A stretch of 64,000 bases of DNA from Streptomyces sp. SPB162. Lineage in GTDB: Bacteria; Actinomycetota; Actinomycetes; Streptomycetales; Streptomycetaceae. Both the position numbers and the translations under genes were made by a program. The DNA lies in the NCBI RefSeq assembly GCF_029504575.1, contig NZ_JAQFII010000001.1:6269001-6333000 (forward strand), written 5' to 3'. Of the stretch, positions 42,107 to 50,016 are shown one piece after another. The notes under the pieces were generated by a model, which had not been told where the DNA came from, did no database searches, and saw only the letters and a program-made list of their open reading frames with translations. Numbering within the stretch: position 1 is the stretch's first letter; each line of letters starts with the position of its first letter.

Positions 42107-44100
42107 ACCTCCAACTTGTTCGCGAGCCGGATCTCGTCCACGATCCGCCCGATGATCTCAGTGATGCCGAAGTCCTTCGGGGTGAAGACCGCGGCCACTC
42201 CGGCGGCACGCAGTGCCGCCGCGTCCGCCGGGGGGATGATCCCGCCGGCGATCACGGGCACGTCGTCCACGCCGGCCCGGCGCAGCCGCTCCAGCACGTC
42301 CGGCACCAGTGCCGCGTGCGAACCCGACAGGATCGACAGTCCCACGCAGTGCACATCCTCGGCCACGGCCGCGGACACGATCTGCTCGGGGGTCAGCCGG
42401 ATGCCCTGGTAGACCACCTCGAACCCGGCGTCGCGGGCCCGTACGGCGATCTGCTCGGCGCCGTTGGAGTGCCCGTCGAGGCCCGGCTTGCCGACCAGTA
42501 GCCGGAGCTTGCCGCTGCCGAGTTCCTCGGCGGTCGCGGCCACCTTGCGGCGGACCTCGGCCAGCGGGGTGCCCGCCTCGGCGGTGACCGCCACCGGGGC
42601 GCTGCTGACGCCCGTGGGGGCGCGGAACTCGCCGAACACGTCCCGCAGTGCCCAGGACCACTCGCCGGTCGTCACGCCGGCGCGTACGCACGCCAGGGTG
42701 GCGGCCATCAGGTTCTCGCTGCCCGCCGCCGCGGCCTTCAGCGCCGCCACCGACTCCTGCGCGCGCTGCTCGTCACGGTTGTCCCGCCAGCTGTGCAGCG
42801 CGTTGACGACGCGCGCCTCGTTGGCCGGGTCGACGGTCATGATGGCGGTGTCGAGGTCGGCGGTGAGCGGGCTGGGCTCGGTGCCCTGGTAGGAGTTGAC
42901 GCCGACGATCTTCTCCTCGCCGGACTCGATGCGCGCGCGGCGCTCGGCGTGCGAGGAGACCAGCGCCGACTTCAGGTAGCCGGACTCGACGGCGGCCATG
43001 GCGCCGCCCATCTTCTCGATGCGTCCCATCTCGGCCGTCACCAGCTCCATGAGCTCGGTGACCTTGGCCTCGATGACGTGGCTGCCCTCGAAGATGTCCT
43101 CGTACTCCAGCAGGTCGCTCTCATGCGCGAGCACCTGCTGGATGCGCAGGCTCCACTGCTGGTCCCAGGGCCGGGGCAGGCCCAGTGCCTCGTTCCAGGC
43201 GGGGAGCTGCACGGCACGGGCGCGGGCGTCCTTGGAGAGGGTGACGGCCAGCATCTCCAGGACGATGCGCTGGACGTTGTTCTCCGGCTGGGCCTCGGTC
43301 AGCCCCAGCGAGTTGACCTGCACGCCGTAGCGGAAACGGCGCTGCTTGGCGTTCTCGATGCCGTAGCGCTCCCGGGTGACGGTGTCCCAGAGGCGGCCGA
43401 AGGCCCGCATCTTGCACATCTCCTCGATGAAGCGGACGCCCGCGTTCACGAAGAACGAGATACGGGCGACCACTTCGCCGCGGCGGTCCTCCGGGATCTG
43501 CCCGGAGGCGAACACCGCGTCCAGGACGGCGATCGCGGTGGACATCGCGAAGGCGATCTCCTGGACCGGTGTGGCCCCGGCCTCCTGCAGGTGGTAGCTG
43601 CAGATGTTGATCGGGTTCCACTTGGGGATGTTGTTGACCGTGTAGGTGATCATGTCGGTGGTCAGCCGCAGCGACGGGCCGGGCGGGAAGACGTGCGTCC
43701 CGCGCGACAGGTACTCCTTGACGATGTCGTTCTGCGTCGTCCCCTGGAGCTTGGTGATGTCCGCGCCCTGCTCCTCGGCGACCACCTGGTACATCGCCAG
43801 CAGCCACATGGCGGTGGCGTTGATGGTCATCGAGGTGTTCATCCCCTCCAGGGGGATGTCCTGGAAGAGCCGCCGCATGTCACCGATGTGCGAGACCGGG
43901 ACGCCGACCCGGCCGACCTCGCCGCGGGCGAGGATGTGGTCCGGGTCGTAGCCGGTCTGGGTCGGCAGGTCGAACGCGACGGACAGGCCGGTCTGCCCCT
44001 TCGCGAGGTTGTTCTTGTACAGCTCGTTGGACGCCTCGGCGGTGGAGTGGCCGGCGTACGTCCGCATGAGCCACGGACGGTCCTTCTCGCGCCGCGTCAT
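42103..44100 (-). CDS. ecm: Coenzyme B12-dependent ethylmalonyl-CoA mutase (MeaA-like)
   Basis: The protein has about 665 residues. The N-terminal TIM barrel begins at PWLMRTYAGHSTAEASNELYK and carries QTGYDPDHILARGEVG and GTTQNDIVKEYLSRGTHVFP. The C-terminal cobalamin domain has KPGLDGHSNGAEQ (D-x-H-x-x-G, the histidine that ligates cobalt), ending with the Rossmann part GLSILSGSHAALVPDVL and VIAGGIIPP. It is the one-chain mutase type that isomerises ethylmalonyl-CoA to methylsuccinyl-CoA. ATG 44100 overlaps the ccr stop by one base (TGATG). Confidence 0.9.
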   Translation of the reverse strand: MTRREKDRPWLMRTYAGHSTAEASNELYKNNLAKGQTGLSVAFDLPTQTGYDPDHILARGEVGRVGVPVSHIGDMRRLFQDIPLEGMNTSMTINATAMWLLAMYQVVAEEQGADITKLQGTTQNDIVKEYLSRGTHVFPPGPSLRLTTDMITYTVNNIPKWNPINICSYHLQEAGATPVQEIAFAMSTAIAVLDAVFASGQIPEDRRGEVVARISFFVNAGVRFIEEMCKMRAFGRLWDTVTRERYGIENAKQRRFRYGVQVNSLGLTEAQPENNVQRIVLEMLAVTLSKDARARAVQLPAWNEALGLPRPWDQQWSLRIQQVLAHESDLLEYEDIFEGSHVIEAKVTELMELVTAEMGRIEKMGGAMAAVESGYLKSALVSSHAERRARIESGEEKIVGVNSYQGTEPSPLTADLDTAIMTVDPANEARVVNALHSWRDNRDEQRAQESVAALKAAAAGSENLMAATLACVRAGVTTGEWSWALRDVFGEFRAPTGVSSAPVAVTAEAGTPLAEVRRKVAATAEELGSGKLRLLVGKPGLDGHSNGAEQIAVRARDAGFEVVYQGIRLTPEQIVSAAVAEDVHCVGLSILSGSHAALVPDVLERLRRAGVDDVPVIAGGIIPPADAAALRAAGVAAVFTPKDFGITEIIGRIVDEIRLANKLEV

Positions 44101-45446
44101 CAGATGTTCCGGAAGCGGTTGATCGCCGGCAGGTGCTTCTCGCGCATCTCGTGGTCGGTGACACCCAGGCCCTCCTGCGGAGCCAGCGTCAGGACGCCGA
44201 CCTTGCCCTGGTGGAGGTTGCGGTGCACGTCGTACGCGGCCTGGCCGGTCTCCTCCAGCGTGTACGTCTTCGACAGCGTCGGGTGGATCTTGCCCTTGGC
44301 GATCAGCCGGTTGGCCTCCCACGCCTCGCGGTAGTTGGCGAAGTGCGAGCCGATGATCCGCTTGAGCGACATCCACAGGTAGCGGTTGTCGTACTCGTGC
44401 ATGTAGCCCGAGGTCGAGGCGCAGGTGGTGATGGTGCCGCCCTTGCGCGTGACGTAGACGCTGGCGCCGAAGGTCTCCCGGCCGGGGTGCTCGAAGACGA
44501 TGTCGATGTCCTCGCCGCCGGTCAGCTCGCGGATGCGCTTGCCGAAGCGCTTCCACTCCTTGGGGTCCTGGGTGTGCTCGTCCTTCCAGAACTTGTAGCC
44601 CTCGGCGCTGCGGTCGATGATCGCGGTCGCGCCCATCGCGCGGCAGATGTCGGCCTTCTGCTCGCTGGAGACCACACAGATCGGGTTGGCGCCGCCGGCC
44701 AGTGCGAACTGGGTGGCGTAGGAGCCGAGTCCGCCGGACGCGCCCCAGATCAGGACGTTGTCGCCCTGCTTCATGCCGGCGCCGTTGCGGGACACCAGCT
44801 GGCGGTAGGCGGTGGAGTTGACCAGGCCCGGGGAGGCGGCCTCCTCCCAGCTGAGGTGCGCGGGCTTGGGCATCAGCTGGTTGGACTTGACGAGCGCGAT
44901 CTCGGCGAGGCCGCCGAAGTTGGTCTCGAAGCCCCAGATCCGCTGCTCGGGGTCGAGCATCGTGTCGTTGTGGCCGTCTGAGGACTCCAGCTCGACGGAG
45001 AGGCAGTGCGCGACGACCTTGTCGCCCGGCTTCCAGGCGTTGACACCGGGGCCGGTGCGCAGCACGACGCCCGCGAGGTCGGAGCCGATCACGTGGTAGG
45101 GCAGGTCGTGCCGCTTGCTCAACGGCGAGAGCTTCCCGTACCGCTCCAGGAACGAGAAGGTGGAGACCGGCTCGAAGATCGAGGTCCACACCGAGTTGTA
45201 GTTCACCGAACTGGCCATAACGGCGACGAGGGCCTCGCCCGGACCGAGTTCGGGGACCGGCACGTCGTCCAGGTGCAGGGACTTGCGCGGGTCCTTGTCA
45301 CGGCTGTCGAGGCCGGCGAACATCTCGGCCTCGTCCTTGTGGACGGTGATGGCGCGGTAGGACTCCGGCAGCGCCAGGGCCGCGAAGTCGGCGGCCGAGC
45401 TGTCCGAGCTGTCCGACGCGAGAATCGCGTCCAGAATTTCCTTCAC
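44100..45446 (-). CDS. ccr: Crotonyl-CoA carboxylase/reductase
   Basis: The protein has about 448 residues. GTG 45446 has GGAGG 6 bases upstream. It is a medium-chain reductase with NADPH site WGASGGLGSYATQFA. The residues known to hold CO2 in the Kitasatospora enzyme (N81, F170, E171, H365) appear here at a constant offset of three: Asn84, Phe173, Glu174 and His368. This supports true carboxylase activity: crotonyl-CoA plus CO2 and NADPH gives ethylmalonyl-CoA. The product feeds the mutase next door and can also supply ethylmalonyl extender units for polyketides. A palindrome-bearing promoter lies about 250 bases upstream. Confidence 0.93.
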   Translation of the reverse strand: MKEILDAILASDSSDSSAADFAALALPESYRAITVHKDEAEMFAGLDSRDKDPRKSLHLDDVPVPELGPGEALVAVMASSVNYNSVWTSIFEPVSTFSFLERYGKLSPLSKRHDLPYHVIGSDLAGVVLRTGPGVNAWKPGDKVVAHCLSVELESSDGHNDTMLDPEQRIWGFETNFGGLAEIALVKSNQLMPKPAHLSWEEAASPGLVNSTAYRQLVSRNGAGMKQGDNVLIWGASGGLGSYATQFALAGGANPICVVSSEQKADICRAMGATAIIDRSAEGYKFWKDEHTQDPKEWKRFGKRIRELTGGEDIDIVFEHPGRETFGASVYVTRKGGTITTCASTSGYMHEYDNRYLWMSLKRIIGSHFANYREAWEANRLIAKGKIHPTLSKTYTLEETGQAAYDVHRNLHQGKVGVLTLAPQEGLGVTDHEMREKHLPAINRFRNI

Positions 45447-45694
45447 GGGGTGCCTCCGGCGAAGCGCGACGTAGAGATTTCGAGGGAACGTCGGCGAGGG
45501 CTGACGGGTGACTGGTGCCGTCGGTTCGGCGGGGGTACTGCTCCCGTGACGGTCGCACGGGTACAACCGGTGCGCGCGGTGGCGCGGTGGTTTCCCCGGA
45601 CGGATCCGGGGGTGCCTGTGACGCAGGCGTCCGGGCCTTTGGGGACAGACGGCGTGCGTGGGGTCACCACACGCCGCCCGCCCGGACACGGCTT

Positions 45695-45723
45695 ACGTTA
45701 TGGCACGCGGTGCCACTCGTAAA
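45695..45723 (-). promoter_or_regulatory. Candidate ccr promoter with spacer operator
   Basis: On the minus strand TTTACG (45723-45718) and TAACGT (45700-45695) are 17 bases apart. The spacer holds the perfect palindrome TGGCAC-GCG-GTGCCA (45701-45715). A second TGGCAC-type half-site lies at 45730-45737 (GCGTGCCA). The layout fits direct repression at this promoter. This and the TetR terminator are the only features I see in the 397-base gap 45447-45843. Confidence 0.45.
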
Positions 45724-45779
45724 GACACTGCGTGCCAACAATTTCTCTCAAGTGTCATCCCGGCGCCACAAACGAGCAA

Positions 45780-45812
45780 CAGCGGCCGCCCGGATCGTCC
45801 GGACGGCCGCTG
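45780..45812 (-). terminator. Terminator after the TetR gene
   Basis: CAGCGGCCGCCCGGA and TCCGGACGGCCGCTG form a 15-bp stem with one mismatch and a TCG loop. Minus-strand transcription then enters a T-rich run (TTGCTCGTTTG). It separates the TetR gene from the ccr promoter. Confidence 0.7.
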
Positions 45813-45843
45813 TCTGGTGCTCTGCGAGGGGCTGCGCGGGCGG

Positions 45844-46656
45844 TCAGTCGCCCCGCAGCGCCTTCTCGATGATCCGCATCACTTCGGCGGGGGAGGCGTC
45901 CGTACGCGCCACCGTGACCACGACCTCGCCGCTCCGCGAGACCACCGCGGCGGGCGCCGAAGGGGACCCCGCCGGGCGCCCCACCCCTATGCCGGTGCCG
46001 AACGTCGCCTTGATCACGTCGAAGGCGTGGTCCAGCTGCGCCTCCACGTCCCCCTTGCCGCCGGCCCGCAGCCAGCGCCGCAGCACGTGGTTGTGGGCCG
46101 CCACCACGGCCGACGCGGCCACCTCGGCGAGCAGCGGGTCGTCGTCGCCGTCATGGTGCGCCGACTCGTCGAAGTGGCCCAGCAGGTAGCGGGTGAAGAG
46201 CCGCTCGTAGCGCGCCACCGAGGCGATCTCGCGCTCCCGCAGCGTCGGCACCTCACGCGTCAGCCGGTACCGCTCCACGGAGACCTCGGGGGACTCCGCG
46301 TACATCCGCAGGACCTCGGTGATGCCGCGACACACGGTGTCCAGCGGGTGCTCCTGGGGCTCCGCGGAGTCCAGGACGTCCTGGACCCGCACCAGGGTGT
46401 CGTCGTGGTCGGGGAAGATGGCCTCTTCCTTGGAGCGGAAGTGGCGGAAGAACGTCCTGCGGGCCACCCCGGCCGCCGCCGCGATGTCGTCGACGGTCGT
46501 GGCCTCGTATCCCCGGTCCGCGAACAGGTGCATCGCGGACGCGGCGAGGTCCTGCCGCACCCGGTGGCGCTGGGCGGCGGCACGGCGGCCGTTCGCCGTC
46601 GCCGGCGCGGGGCCTTCTGCGGGGGACTTCGTCGCGGACTTGAGGGGCTGGGCCAT
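45844..46656 (-). CDS. TetR family transcriptional regulator
   Basis: The protein has about 270 residues from ATG 46656; ATG 46674 is an alternative six codons longer. The TetR helix-turn-helix is at about residues 35-85: ASAMHLFADRGYEATTVDDI and AGVARRTFFRHFRSKEEAIF. The ligand domain continues to about 210. A Pro/Ser-rich stretch of about 25 residues then precedes a C-terminal segment not typical of the family. Its location between the dehydrogenase and ccr suggests it controls this block in response to an acyl-CoA (inference). A TACGT-GGA-ACGTA palindrome overlaps its start codon at 46656-46668. Confidence 0.88.
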   Translation of the reverse strand: MAQPLKSATKSPAEGPAPATANGRRAAAQRHRVRQDLAASAMHLFADRGYEATTVDDIAAAAGVARRTFFRHFRSKEEAIFPDHDDTLVRVQDVLDSAEPQEHPLDTVCRGITEVLRMYAESPEVSVERYRLTREVPTLREREIASVARYERLFTRYLLGHFDESAHHDGDDDPLLAEVAASAVVAAHNHVLRRWLRAGGKGDVEAQLDHAFDVIKATFGTGIGVGRPAGSPSAPAAVVSRSGEVVVTVARTDASPAEVMRIIEKALRGD

Positions 46657-46678
46657 ACGTGGAACGTACTCCATGGCC

Positions 46679-46726
46679 GGGCCCGCGCGGGACGTACGGG
46701 GCGGCCGGGACGGCCCTCGCGGGCCC
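46679..46726 (-). terminator. Probable terminator after the 3-hydroxyacyl-CoA dehydrogenase gene
   Basis: GGGCCCGCG (46679-46687) and CGCGGGCCC (46718-46726) are perfect 9-bp inverted repeats with a smaller GGCC/GGCC hairpin inside. They lie 27 bases past the dehydrogenase stop and just upstream of the TetR gene. Confidence 0.5.
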
Positions 46727-46753
46727 AGCAGACCGCCCCAGCCGCCCTCATGA

Positions 46754-48577
46754 TCAACGCCGGGCATACTCGCGGAAGCCGCGGCCCGTCTTGCGGCCCA
46801 GGCATCCCGCCGACACCAGGTGCTCCAGCAGCGGCGAGGGCGCCAGGCCCGGGTCGCGGAACTCCTTGTGCAGCACCTGCTCGATCGCCAGGGAGACGTC
46901 AAGGCCGACGACGTCCAGCAGCTCGAACGGGCCCATCGGGTACCCGCCGCCGAGCTTCATCGCGGTGTCGATGTCCGCCACCGTCGCGTAGTTCTCCTGG
47001 ACCATCTTCACCGCGTTGTTCAGGTACGGGAACAGCAGCGCGTTCACGATGAACCCGGCACGGTCCCCGCAGTCCACCGCGTGCTTGCGCACCTTCGTGC
47101 ACACCTCGCGGACGGTGGCGTGCACATCGTCCCCGGTCAGGACGGTACGGACCACCTCGACGAGCTTCATCGCGGGCGCCGGGTTGAAGAAGTGCATCCC
47201 GATCACGTCCCGCGGGCGCGAGGTCGCGCGGGCGATGGCGATGACGGGCAGCGAGGACGTCGTGGTGGCGAGCACCGCGCCGGGCTTGCAGGCCCGGTCC
47301 AGCGCCGCGAAGAGGGCCTGCTTGACGGCGAGGTCCTCGGCGACCGCCTCGACGGCCAGGTCCACGTCGCCGAAGGCGTCGTACGAGCCGGCCGCGGTCA
47401 CCCGGGCGACGGTCGCGTCCCGCTGCTCCTGCGTCAGCCGCCCCTTGGCGAGCGAGCGGTCCAGGGACTTGGCCAGCCGGGCGACGGCCTGGTCGGCCTT
47501 CTCCTGGGAGCGGGCGGCCAGCACGACGTCGTAGCCGGCCTTAGCGAACACCTCGGCGATACCGGTCGCCATGGTGCCGGATCCGGCGACGCCCACGGTG
47601 CGGATGTTGCGGGTGGTGGGGCCCGTGCCGTCGGCGGTCCCGGGGGCGGCCGGGGTCGAGGCGTCGGCGACGACGGTCTCGCTGCCGGGAGCCTCGTAGG
47701 TGTAGAAGCCGCGGCCCGACTTGCGGCCGGACAGCCCGGCGGCGGCCAGCTGGCCCAGGATCGGGGCCGGTGCGTGCAGCCGGTCGTGGGACGCCTCGTA
47801 CATCGCCTCGAGGACGGTCTGGGCGGTGTCGATGCCGATCAGGTCGAGCAGCGCCAGCGGGCCCATGGGCAGGCCGCAGCCGAACCGCATCGCGGCGTCG
47901 ATGTCCTCACGGGTCGCGTACTTCGACTCGTACATCGCCGCGGCCTGGTTGAGGTAGCCGAACAGCAGGCCGTCGGCGATGAAGCCCGGCCGGTCGCCGA
48001 CCGGGACCGGCTCCTTGCCGAGCGCGCGCACCAGCGCGGTCACCGAAGCGGTCGCCTCCGGCGAGGTCAGGACGGTGGAGACCACCTCGACCAGCTTCAT
48101 GGCGGGCGCCGGGGCGAAGAAGTGCAGCCCCAGGACGCGGTCGGGGCGCGAAGTGTGCGAGGCCAGCCGGGTCACCGACAGGGCGTTGGTGCCCGTCGCG
48201 ATGATGGCGTCCGGCTTCACGATCAGGTCGAGCGCCTCGAAGACCGCCTGCTTGGCCTCGAACTGCTCGTTGACGACCTCGATGACCAGGTCCGCCTCGG
48301 CGGCGGCCTGCAGATCGGGGAAGGTGCGGAAGCGGGCGAGGGTGTCGGCGCGCTCGGCCTCGGTGATCCGGCCGCGCTCCACGGCTCGCGCCGTGGACTG
48401 GTCCAGGGCCGTGACGGCCCTGCGGGCGGCGGCGTCGCTGATGTCGATGCCGAGGACCTCATGGCCCGCGCGGGCCATGACCTCGGCGATGCCGGCGCCC
48501 ATGGTGCCGAGGCCGACGACGGCGACGGTGGGGAGACCGAGGGAAGGCAGGGGACTGCTGCTGGACGGACGGTCCAT
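46754..48577 (-). CDS. Two-module 3-hydroxybutyryl-CoA dehydrogenase
   Basis: The protein has about 607 residues. ATG 48577 has GGAG 7 bases upstream. It is two complete 3-hydroxyacyl-CoA dehydrogenase modules in tandem, each with a Rossmann start: VAVVGLGTMGAGIAEVMARA near 20 and VGVAGSGTMATGIAEVFAKA near 325. Module 2 keeps the catalytic set: TTTSSLP, HFFNP and FIVNALL. Module 1 reads TGTNALS, HFFAP and FIADGLL at the same places, so it has lost the conserved Ser and two Asn although the His and the following Glu remain. Module 2 is therefore the likely catalyst, making acetoacetyl-CoA to or from 3-hydroxybutyryl-CoA, upstream of crotonyl-CoA in the pathway. Confidence 0.88.
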   Translation of the reverse strand: MDRPSSSSPLPSLGLPTVAVVGLGTMGAGIAEVMARAGHEVLGIDISDAAARRAVTALDQSTARAVERGRITEAERADTLARFRTFPDLQAAAEADLVIEVVNEQFEAKQAVFEALDLIVKPDAIIATGTNALSVTRLASHTSRPDRVLGLHFFAPAPAMKLVEVVSTVLTSPEATASVTALVRALGKEPVPVGDRPGFIADGLLFGYLNQAAAMYESKYATREDIDAAMRFGCGLPMGPLALLDLIGIDTAQTVLEAMYEASHDRLHAPAPILGQLAAAGLSGRKSGRGFYTYEAPGSETVVADASTPAAPGTADGTGPTTRNIRTVGVAGSGTMATGIAEVFAKAGYDVVLAARSQEKADQAVARLAKSLDRSLAKGRLTQEQRDATVARVTAAGSYDAFGDVDLAVEAVAEDLAVKQALFAALDRACKPGAVLATTTSSLPVIAIARATSRPRDVIGMHFFNPAPAMKLVEVVRTVLTGDDVHATVREVCTKVRKHAVDCGDRAGFIVNALLFPYLNNAVKMVQENYATVADIDTAMKLGGGYPMGPFELLDVVGLDVSLAIEQVLHKEFRDPGLAPSPLLEHLVSAGCLGRKTGRGFREYARR

Positions 48578-48948
48578 CGCGAAACTCCAGGTGCTGAGGA
48601 GACCGCTGCTGCCGGGAGGCGCGCGCGGCTGAGGAGTTGGAGGAGTCGCGGGCCACGGAGAAGGGGTGGATGCCCGCAGAGGGGTGGGAGGCGGGCCCTG
48701 TCCCGGGGCCGCGCCGCGATGGTGCCGAACCGACGTGGAGTACTGCGTACTGCGTTTTGTCGAACTGTTGTGCGGTGGTGCCGTGCCGGGAGCGCGTACG
48801 GATGGCGCGTTCCCAGCTGTGCGCGGCGGCTGCGTCACCAGGCTGCCGTGCACGTTGGTTTGAGGGTAACCGGCCAGTAACCTGCGCGCCAGACCAGCGC
48901 CCATGTGATCTGTGCCGCGTACAGATGAGCGCGCCGTAGGCTGAGCGG
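48578..48948. other. Gene-less divergent region
   Basis: This 371-base gap separates the leftward dehydrogenase from the rightward HEAT-repeat gene. No coding frame in it shows typical codon bias as a separate gene. It must hold both promoters. Two TAACC blocks (GGTAACCGGCCAGTAACC, 48865-48882) lie about 70 bases before the HEAT gene and could be a regulator site. Confidence 0.4.
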
Positions 48949-49512
48949 GTGGATTCCGCAGCGCGCGACGAACTGGCCGGCGTACTCACCGCACCGGGAC
49001 AGCCCCTGGAGGCCAGGGAGGCCGCCGCCGTGGCGCTGGCCGACGTGGGCGACCGCAGAGCCTTCGAGACCCTCGCCCTGCTGCTCAACTACCGCGAACC
49101 CGCGCGGGCCGAGTCCGCGGCCCGCGCCCTGGCCCGCCTGGGCGACCCCCGCACCGCGCGCGCCGCCGCCGCACTCGCGACCAACCCGCTCCGGGTCGCC
49201 TACGCCGTACCGCCGATCCGGCTGCTCGTCCAGCTGAGGGCCCCGGAATCCGTCCCGGCGCTCATCGAGACCCTGGACCGGCTGCTCGCCGAGCGGACCC
49301 TCGCCTGGGAAGCCGTCCCCGCCTGCGTCGAGGGCCTCGGCGAACTCGGTGACCCCCGAGCGGCCCCCGTACTCCGCGCCGCCCGCACCCACCCGAGGCT
49401 GCGCGCGGCGGCGACCGCCGCCCTGGAACGGATCGGTTGCTACGAGTCCGCTTCTTCGGAAGCCTCCGACGCGCCCGACGCCGATCCTTCCGACGAGACC
49501 TCGCGGACGTAA
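48949..49512 (+). CDS. HEAT-repeat protein
   Basis: The protein has 187 residues starting at GTG 48949. It is almost all helical, with three to four HEAT units. Repeated patterns are REAAAVALADVGDRRAFETL, ESAARALARLGDPRTARAAA and VEGLGELGDPRAAPVLRAA. These make a curved binding surface and carry no catalytic residues. Partner unknown. The Ser/Asp-rich tail is encoded in the 73 bases that overlap the convergent GNAT gene. Confidence 0.8.
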   Translation: MDSAARDELAGVLTAPGQPLEAREAAAVALADVGDRRAFETLALLLNYREPARAESAARALARLGDPRTARAAAALATNPLRVAYAVPPIRLLVQLRAPESVPALIETLDRLLAERTLAWEAVPACVEGLGELGDPRAAPVLRAARTHPRLRAAATAALERIGCYESASSEASDAPDADPSDETSRT

Positions 49513-50006
49513 CGCACCTCCCGCAGGGACACCTCGCCGTACTCCTCCCGCTGCTCCGCGCCGTCGGCCGTGAAGCCGGCCCTCTCGTAGAAGCGCCGGG
49601 CCCGCGCGTTGTCGGCGAGGACCCACAGCCGCAAACGGGTGAAACCGCGGTCCGCCGCACGGGCCAGCACCGCACCGAGGAGCGCGCGCCCCGCGCCGGT
49701 GCCGATCCGGTCCGGGCGGACGTATATCGCGTACAGCTCGCCGTCGCCGGGCGCGGCGCCCTCCCCCCGGTACGGGCCCTGCGCGGCCCAGCCGGTGACC
49801 CCGGTCCCGTCGGTCGACACGACGTTCTCCACCCGGCCGGTGCCGTCGGCGAACCGCTCGCGGCGCCGGGCCGCGTCGGCCGGCGCCGACATCGCGTCGA
49901 GGTAGTCCTGCGGCACGATGCCCGCGTACGCGCTCTGCCAGCCGCGCACCCGGACCGCGGAGACGGCGTCGATGTCGGCGGCCGTCATCTTTCGAACATC
50001 GGTCAT
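49440..50006 (-). CDS. GNAT family N-acetyltransferase
   Basis: The protein has 188 residues. ELYAIYVRPDRIGTGAGRAL is motif A for acetyl-CoA, RLWVLADNARARRFYERAGF is motif B, and RKMTAADIDAVSAVRVRGWQ the N-terminal pattern. Similar proteins acetylate small molecules or protein N-termini; the acceptor is unknown. The tail after the domain is acidic and Ser-rich. It overlaps the HEAT gene by 73 bases tail to tail and lies 10 bases downstream of the radical SAM gene, probably in one transcript. Confidence 0.85.
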   Translation of the reverse strand: MTDVRKMTAADIDAVSAVRVRGWQSAYAGIVPQDYLDAMSAPADAARRRERFADGTGRVENVVSTDGTGVTGWAAQGPYRGEGAAPGDGELYAIYVRPDRIGTGAGRALLGAVLARAADRGFTRLRLWVLADNARARRFYERAGFTADGAEQREEYGEVSLREVRYVREVSSEGSASGASEASEEADS

Positions 50007-50016
50007 GGGCAGGACG

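Noticed and set aside
46656..46668. TACGT-GGA-ACGTA at the TetR start codon as an autoregulatory operator
   Set aside because: It is a short palindrome in the region of the start codon and could arise by chance. Without a promoter assignment I mention it only in the gene entry.
48865..48882. GGTAACCGGCCAGTAACC as an operator
   Set aside because: It contains a direct TAACC repeat and an imperfect ACCGGCCAGT palindrome, but the symmetry is weak and the distance to either start gives no clear promoter overlap. I list it only as a possible site in the intergenic entry.
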